From assembly GCA_963742035.1 (NCBI GenBank), contig CAVUKH010000008.1, positions 227,727-291,726 on the forward strand: 64,000 nt of DNA, given 5' to 3'. Below the pieces are notes generated by a model. That model saw nothing but the letters and a program-made list of their open reading frames with translations. It was not told the origin of the DNA and ran no database searches. Shown here one piece after another: positions 60,770 to 64,000 of this stretch. Each line of letters starts with the position of its first letter. The first letter of the stretch is position 1. This DNA comes from Bog-473 sp963742035 (GTDB taxonomy: Bacteria; Actinomycetota; Acidimicrobiia; Acidimicrobiales; RAAP-2). The position numbers were made by a program, and so were the translations under genes.

Positions 60770-61506
60770 GGCGTAAACCGGTAGCCCAGACCCCACACCG
60801 TTGTGACGCGCCGCGGCGAAGATGGGTCTTCCTCGATCTTCTCGCGCAGCCGGCGGATGTGCACGGTCACCGTCGCCGTGCCGGCGTCGAGAGCGGCCTC
60901 GTAGCCCCAGACCTGTGCCAACAGCTGCTCTCGGGAGAACACGACGTTGGGATGACTGGCCATGCACCACAACAGATCGAACTCGGTCGGCGTAAGTCCG
61001 GCGTCTCTGCCCTCACAGAGGACTTCGCGCCGTTCGGCGTCCATGGACAGCCCGCCGGCCTCAATGTGGCGTACGACTGGAATGACAGTCCGAGAGGAGC
61101 GCCTGAGGATGGACTTGACCCGGATGACGAGCTCTCGAGGCGAGAAGGGCTTCACGACATAATCGTCTGCCCCCAGCTCGAGCCCCGTGATCCGGTCGGA
61201 CTCCTCGCCACGGGCGGTGAGGAGGACTACAGGAAGTTCTCCGTTTGATCGGATCAAGCGGCATAACTCCAGACCGTTCGGCTCGGGGATCATGATGTCG
61301 AGCACGACCAGATCAGGACTCTGGGTCTCGAGCAGCCGCCGGGCCGTGAATCCGTCCGCGGCTTCGAGGGTTTCGAACCCTTCATGGCGGAGGTAGCGGA
61401 CGATGACGTCGCGCACCACGCTCTCGTCATCGACCACCAACACCGTTCGGGGGTTCCCGGTGGACGGAAGTGAGCCGGTGGAATCGGGTGCCTCGACCAG
61501 CGCCAT
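60766..61506 (-). CDS. OmpR-family response regulator
   Basis: 246 residues. Receiver domain: acidic pair 'VLVVDDESVV', phospho-acceptor Asp in 'LVVLDIMIPEPNG', Lys in 'YVVKPFSPREL'; output winged helix 'LTPTEFDLLWCMASHPNVVFSREQLLAQVWG' (family notation) and 'TVWGLGYRF'. ATG at 61506 or 61530. It is coupled to the kinase gene and diverges from a membrane molybdoenzyme, its possible target. Confidence 0.93.
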   Translation of the reverse strand: MALVEAPDSTGSLPSTGNPRTVLVVDDESVVRDVIVRYLRHEGFETLEAADGFTARRLLETQSPDLVVLDIMIPEPNGLELCRLIRSNGELPVVLLTARGEESDRITGLELGADDYVVKPFSPRELVIRVKSILRRSSRTVIPVVRHIEAGGLSMDAERREVLCEGRDAGLTPTEFDLLWCMASHPNVVFSREQLLAQVWGYEAALDAGTATVTVHIRRLREKIEEDPSSPRRVTTVWGLGYRFTP

Positions 61507-61553
61507 CCCCAAGACCGTAGCGACTCTCATGCCAGATGGCCTGACGGGCCTGA

Positions 61554-61614
61554 TTACAAATGACTTACGCAGTCTAAAAAGACGCCTCTGGCAGTCGAAG
61601 TTGCCATTTTGTAA
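61554..61614. promoter_or_regulatory. Inverted TTACAAATG motifs between the two-component system and molybdoenzyme
   Basis: TTACAAATG at 61554-61562 and CATTTTGTAA at 61605-61614 form an imperfect inverted pair; a further TTAC follows 11 bp after the first (TTAC-N7-TTAC), the spacing used by OmpR-type regulators. The stretch is AT-rich compared with flanks. Confidence 0.4.
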
Positions 61615-61661
61615 GAAGAATCGATGCGCTGACCACCAGGTGAGCGGTAGGTTGACCAGGC

Positions 61662-62930
61662 GTGGCCGGCATCCCAAAGCTGCGGCCAGAGGTCGTCCGA
61701 ACCAAGGTCGAGTCGGCGCGGGCCAAGGCGGAAGCGGGCTCCGAGGCACTCGCGGCACGGGTGACCAGCCCGCTGCACAGCACCTGGCTCGGTTCATTCC
61801 TCGGGGTGCTCCTCGGAGTGAGCTTTTCGGTGTGCTTCCTCACCGGACTGGTCGACTACCTGTCGCAACACCCCACCGGGTGGTTTCACCTCCCCGCCCA
61901 CCCGGCCGATCTGTACCGCATCAACGAAGGGCTGCACGTTTTCACCGGCATTGCCACCATCCCGCTGCTGCTGGCCAAACTCTGGGTGGTGTGGCCCGAA
62001 CTGCTGGAGTGGCCGCCGGTCACCGGCGCACTCCATGCGCTGGAGCGGCTGAGCCTCATCCCGTTGGTTGGCGGCTCGTTGTTCCTCCTCTTCACCGGGG
62101 TCGTCAACATCGACTACTGGTACAGCCCGATGGCCTTCACCTTCACCACGGCGCACTTTTGGACGGCCTGGCTCGTTGTGGGTGCGCTGGTGATTCACGT
62201 CGGGGCCAAGGCGGCGACGGTGCGATCGGAATTCGGTTCCGCATCGCCCGCCGACCAAGAGATCGAGAAAGCGGCCAGAATGCGCGCCGCGGTGCTCGCA
62301 GGGGATAGGCCACGCAACACGAGCCCCGGGGGGCTGGGGCGGCGCGGCTTCCTGGGCACGGTCCTGGGCACGGCGGGTCTTCTGGTTGCGGTCGCCGTCG
62401 GCGAGACAATCGCGCCTTTGCGCAGGCTGGCGGTGTTGGCGCCACGCAATCCTTCGGTCGGTCCGCAACGCGTTCCGGTCAACCAGACCGCCCTCCAGGC
62501 CGGTGTCGTCGATACGGCCGCCGCGGCGGATTACCGACTGACCGTTACGGGCCGCTGCCGCCGGCCCCTGAGACTCTCCGTCGCCGACCTGCAGGCACTC
62601 CCACAACGGACTTCCGCACTCCCGATCACGTGCGTCGAGGGCTGGAGCGAGGACGCGGTGTGGCGCGGCGTCCAGCTCAAATCGCTGCTCGCACTGGCCG
62701 AAGCGCCTGCGGGGGCGTCGGTCCGGGTCGAATCTCTGGAGGACCAACACCGCCTTTATTCCTCCTCGGTCGTGGACGGCGAACATGCCGATGATCCCGA
62801 CACCTTGCTGGCCCTCGAGCTGAACGGCGAGGAGCTCGATCTCGATCACGGATATCCGATCCGGCTGATCGCTCCAGACCGCCCGGGTGTGCTCCAGACC
62901 AAATGGATCTCGAACGTGGTGGTCCTGTGA
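61662..62930 (+). CDS. Membrane-anchored sulfite oxidase-type molybdoenzyme
   Basis: 422 residues, a fusion. Residues about 40-190 are four cytochrome-b561-like helices ('LGSFLGVLLGVSFSVCFLTGLVDYL', 'LYRINEGLHVFTGIATIPLL', 'TTAHFWTAWLVVGALVIHVG') with His residues placed for haem. Residues about 250-275 form another helix after 'GRRGFLG' (Tat-like RR). The C-terminal domain is a Moco fold with the Mo Cys in 'LPITCVEGWSEDAVWRGV'. It probably passes electrons between quinone and a periplasmic oxidation or reduction. GTG at 61662. Confidence 0.88.
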   Translation: MAGIPKLRPEVVRTKVESARAKAEAGSEALAARVTSPLHSTWLGSFLGVLLGVSFSVCFLTGLVDYLSQHPTGWFHLPAHPADLYRINEGLHVFTGIATIPLLLAKLWVVWPELLEWPPVTGALHALERLSLIPLVGGSLFLLFTGVVNIDYWYSPMAFTFTTAHFWTAWLVVGALVIHVGAKAATVRSEFGSASPADQEIEKAARMRAAVLAGDRPRNTSPGGLGRRGFLGTVLGTAGLLVAVAVGETIAPLRRLAVLAPRNPSVGPQRVPVNQTALQAGVVDTAAAADYRLTVTGRCRRPLRLSVADLQALPQRTSALPITCVEGWSEDAVWRGVQLKSLLALAEAPAGASVRVESLEDQHRLYSSSVVDGEHADDPDTLLALELNGEELDLDHGYPIRLIAPDRPGVLQTKWISNVVVL

Positions 62931-63418
62931 GCGAGGATGCGGTGCAGTCGGAGGCGACACCAACGGCCGAACCACCTCATGAGGCGCCACATCGTCCGCA
63001 CCTCGCGCAGGTGGCCTGCCTGGTTGTCGGGTGGGCGGTGATCGTCTTCGCACTACACGGCATGATCGCGGAGCCGTCGGCGAATCCCCCGAATCTCTTC
63101 CGTCTGCTCATCGGCCTCAATGTGGTGAACGACGCGATCGTGATCCCGATCGTCTTGGTCATCTCGCTGCTGGTCCGGCGGGTGCTGCCGCGCTGGGCCC
63201 TCGTGCCGGTGCAGATCGGGCTCTTCGCGTCTGCGGTCGTCGTCCTCTATGCGTACCCGCTCCTCGGAGGATGGGGCCACACGGCCCGGGCCGGGCCGTC
63301 CCGCCTGCCCCACGATTACGCCGACAGCCTTGCCGTGGTCCTGGGCACCATTTGGGTGGTCTGTGCGCTCGGCGCCCTCGCAGCTCGACAACGGCGACAT
63401 CGTCCCGCGAGCTCCTGA
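62927..63418 (+). CDS. Membrane protein downstream of molybdoenzyme
   Basis: 163 residues with four membrane helices ('VACLVVGWAVIVFALHGMI', 'NDAIVIPIVLVISLLVRRVL', 'VPVQIGLFASAVVVLYAYPLL', 'SLAVVLGTIWVVCALGALAA'). GTG at 62927 overlaps the molybdoenzyme stop (GTGA), so it is probably an accessory subunit. Family not recognised. Confidence 0.8.
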   Translation: MSEDAVQSEATPTAEPPHEAPHRPHLAQVACLVVGWAVIVFALHGMIAEPSANPPNLFRLLIGLNVVNDAIVIPIVLVISLLVRRVLPRWALVPVQIGLFASAVVVLYAYPLLGGWGHTARAGPSRLPHDYADSLAVVLGTIWVVCALGALAARQRRHRPASS

Positions 63419-63438
63419 GCACCGCCCCGCAGGGCGTG

Positions 63439-64000
63439 ATGTCCACGAGAGACCACGGTGCCCGCCGGGCGTTCCCGCTGTGGCGGGTGGGCCGAATGGT
63501 CGCCGTCGTGGCAGCTCTGGCACCTATCGCCATCTACATCTACGTGGCCCTCAGACGGCTGGGCTACCCCTTTGAGTTGGAGTGGCTCGAGGGTGGCGAG
63601 GTCGAGATCGTCAACCGGGTGGTCCACGGTCAGGCGATCTATGTCGCACCCTCACTCCACTATGTGCCGTATCCGTATCCGCCCCTCTTCATCTGGGTTT
63701 CCGCGGCCTTCGCCAAGGTGCTCGGTGTCGGCTTCCTCGCTCCGCGTCTGGTGTCCTTCCTGGCTTCGCTGGGTGTGCTGGCGCTCCTCTGGCAGCTCGT
63801 GCGACGCGAGACCGGTGACGCAGTGGCCGGTCTGGTGGCTGCGGGGCTTTTTGCCGCCACGTACCAGGCCAGCGGTGCATACTTCGACCTGGCCCGCGTG
63901 GACTCGCTCTTCTTGGTGCTGTTGCTCGCGGCGGTCGCCGTGGCCCGTCGAGGCCAGACCTGGCGGGCTGGTGGTCTGATCGGGATCTTGCTCTTCCTCT
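63439..64000 (+). CDS. GT39-like polytopic glycosyltransferase (5' part, runs off window)
   Basis: The open frame from ATG 63439 (or GTG 63436) reaches the window end, about 187 residues. A first helix 'MVAVVAALAPIAIYIYVAL' is followed by an acidic lumenal loop 'FELEWLEGGEVEIVNRVVHG' (Glu-Gly-Gly) and 'YPYPPLFIWVSAAFAKVLG', the layout of GT39/ArnT-like membrane glycosyltransferases using polyprenyl-phosphate sugars. The rest lies beyond 64000. Confidence 0.75.
   Translation, partial: MSTRDHGARRAFPLWRVGRMVAVVAALAPIAIYIYVALRRLGYPFELEWLEGGEVEIVNRVVHGQAIYVAPSLHYVPYPYPPLFIWVSAAFAKVLGVGFLAPRLVSFLASLGVLALLWQLVRRETGDAVAGLVAAGLFAATYQASGAYFDLARVDSLFLVLLLAAVAVARRGQTWRAGGLIGILLFL

Overview
This is a high-GC bacterial chromosome segment with dense genes, many GTG and TTG starts, and four-base ATGA or GTGA overlaps inside operons. 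The gene types point to an actinobacterium: an F420-type pyridoxamine-oxidase-fold protein, a SARP regulator, anti-sigma-antagonist STAS proteins, a LexA box of the CGAAC-N4-GTTCG type and HrcA/CIRCE control. The secreted repeats of the 'GYWLVASDGGVFAYGDA' type at 34.5-36.5 kb are common in Acidimicrobiia, so I infer an uncultured Acidimicrobiia-like organism. No rRNA or complete tRNA gene was seen.

Region 1 (1-4.7 kb, minus) is a tightly overlapping five-gene operon for an aromatic meta-cleavage pathway: alpha/beta hydrolase, amidohydrolase-2 (decarboxylase type), extradiol dioxygenase, FAD hydroxylase and a fumarylacetoacetate-hydrolase-type protein cut by the window edge. A divergent TetR gene probably controls it. 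Region 2 (5.5-15.3 kb, mostly plus) holds a GH1 glycosidase, an F420/PPOX protein, a VOC protein, a peroxiredoxin-like protein, a nitronate monooxygenase, a secreted GH43-like propeller, two convergent STAS genes, a DUF1905 protein, two dihydrofolate-reductase-fold proteins and DNA polymerase IV behind a perfect LexA palindrome.

Region 3 (15.3-30.1 kb) carries three giant signal-transduction ATPases: adenylate cyclase-AAA-TPR, SARP/BTAD-AAA-TPR and OmpR-type winged helix-AAA-TPR. Between them lie an ABC exporter, a methyltransferase, an OsmC protein and a flavoprotein monooxygenase broken by two frameshifts. Two sets of three 11-bp-spaced CTGAGGT repeats mark likely SARP operators, one before the ABC operon and one before a small TPR gene. 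Region 4 (30.4-43.4 kb) has a PadR/ABC/FtsX/lipoprotein operon with a frameshifted ATPase, a Kelch-like secreted protein with near-identical 126-bp tandem repeats, a Baeyer-Villiger monooxygenase, a CIRCE-controlled Hsp20 and a frameshifted PAS-PAS-PAS-EAL protein.

Region 5 (44.5-54.5 kb) looks like a relic genomic island. It is flanked by two direct, damaged copies of the 3' part of a tRNA-Met gene. Inside are a trehalose-type glycosyltransferase, an acyl-CoA ligase, and a module made of a small helical-domain gene plus LapA, diverging from a winged-helix regulator that carries the same helical domain, followed by a DoxX membrane protein. A structured leader of about 100 nt (long-range CTGTTGCT/AGCAACAG pairing, then a CTCCCGGGAG hairpin covering the Shine-Dalgarno sequence) occurs three times: before DoxX, before a collapsed pseudogene copy of the regulator-DoxX locus, and before a 15-codon leader peptide translationally coupled to an NAD-epimerase gene. 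I do not recognise this leader as a known riboswitch class, and it is my main candidate for something undescribed.

Region 6 (54.7-64 kb) contains a ferredoxin-reductase-like gene paired with a sulfite-oxidase-fold molybdoenzyme, a peroxiredoxin, a VOC gene under a TetR regulator with a perfect operator, methylthioadenosine phosphorylase, a two-component system diverging from a membrane-anchored second molybdoenzyme, and the start of a GT39-like membrane glycosyltransferase. Several genes carry single-base frameshifts, so either local decay or consensus errors in the assembly must be kept in mind.
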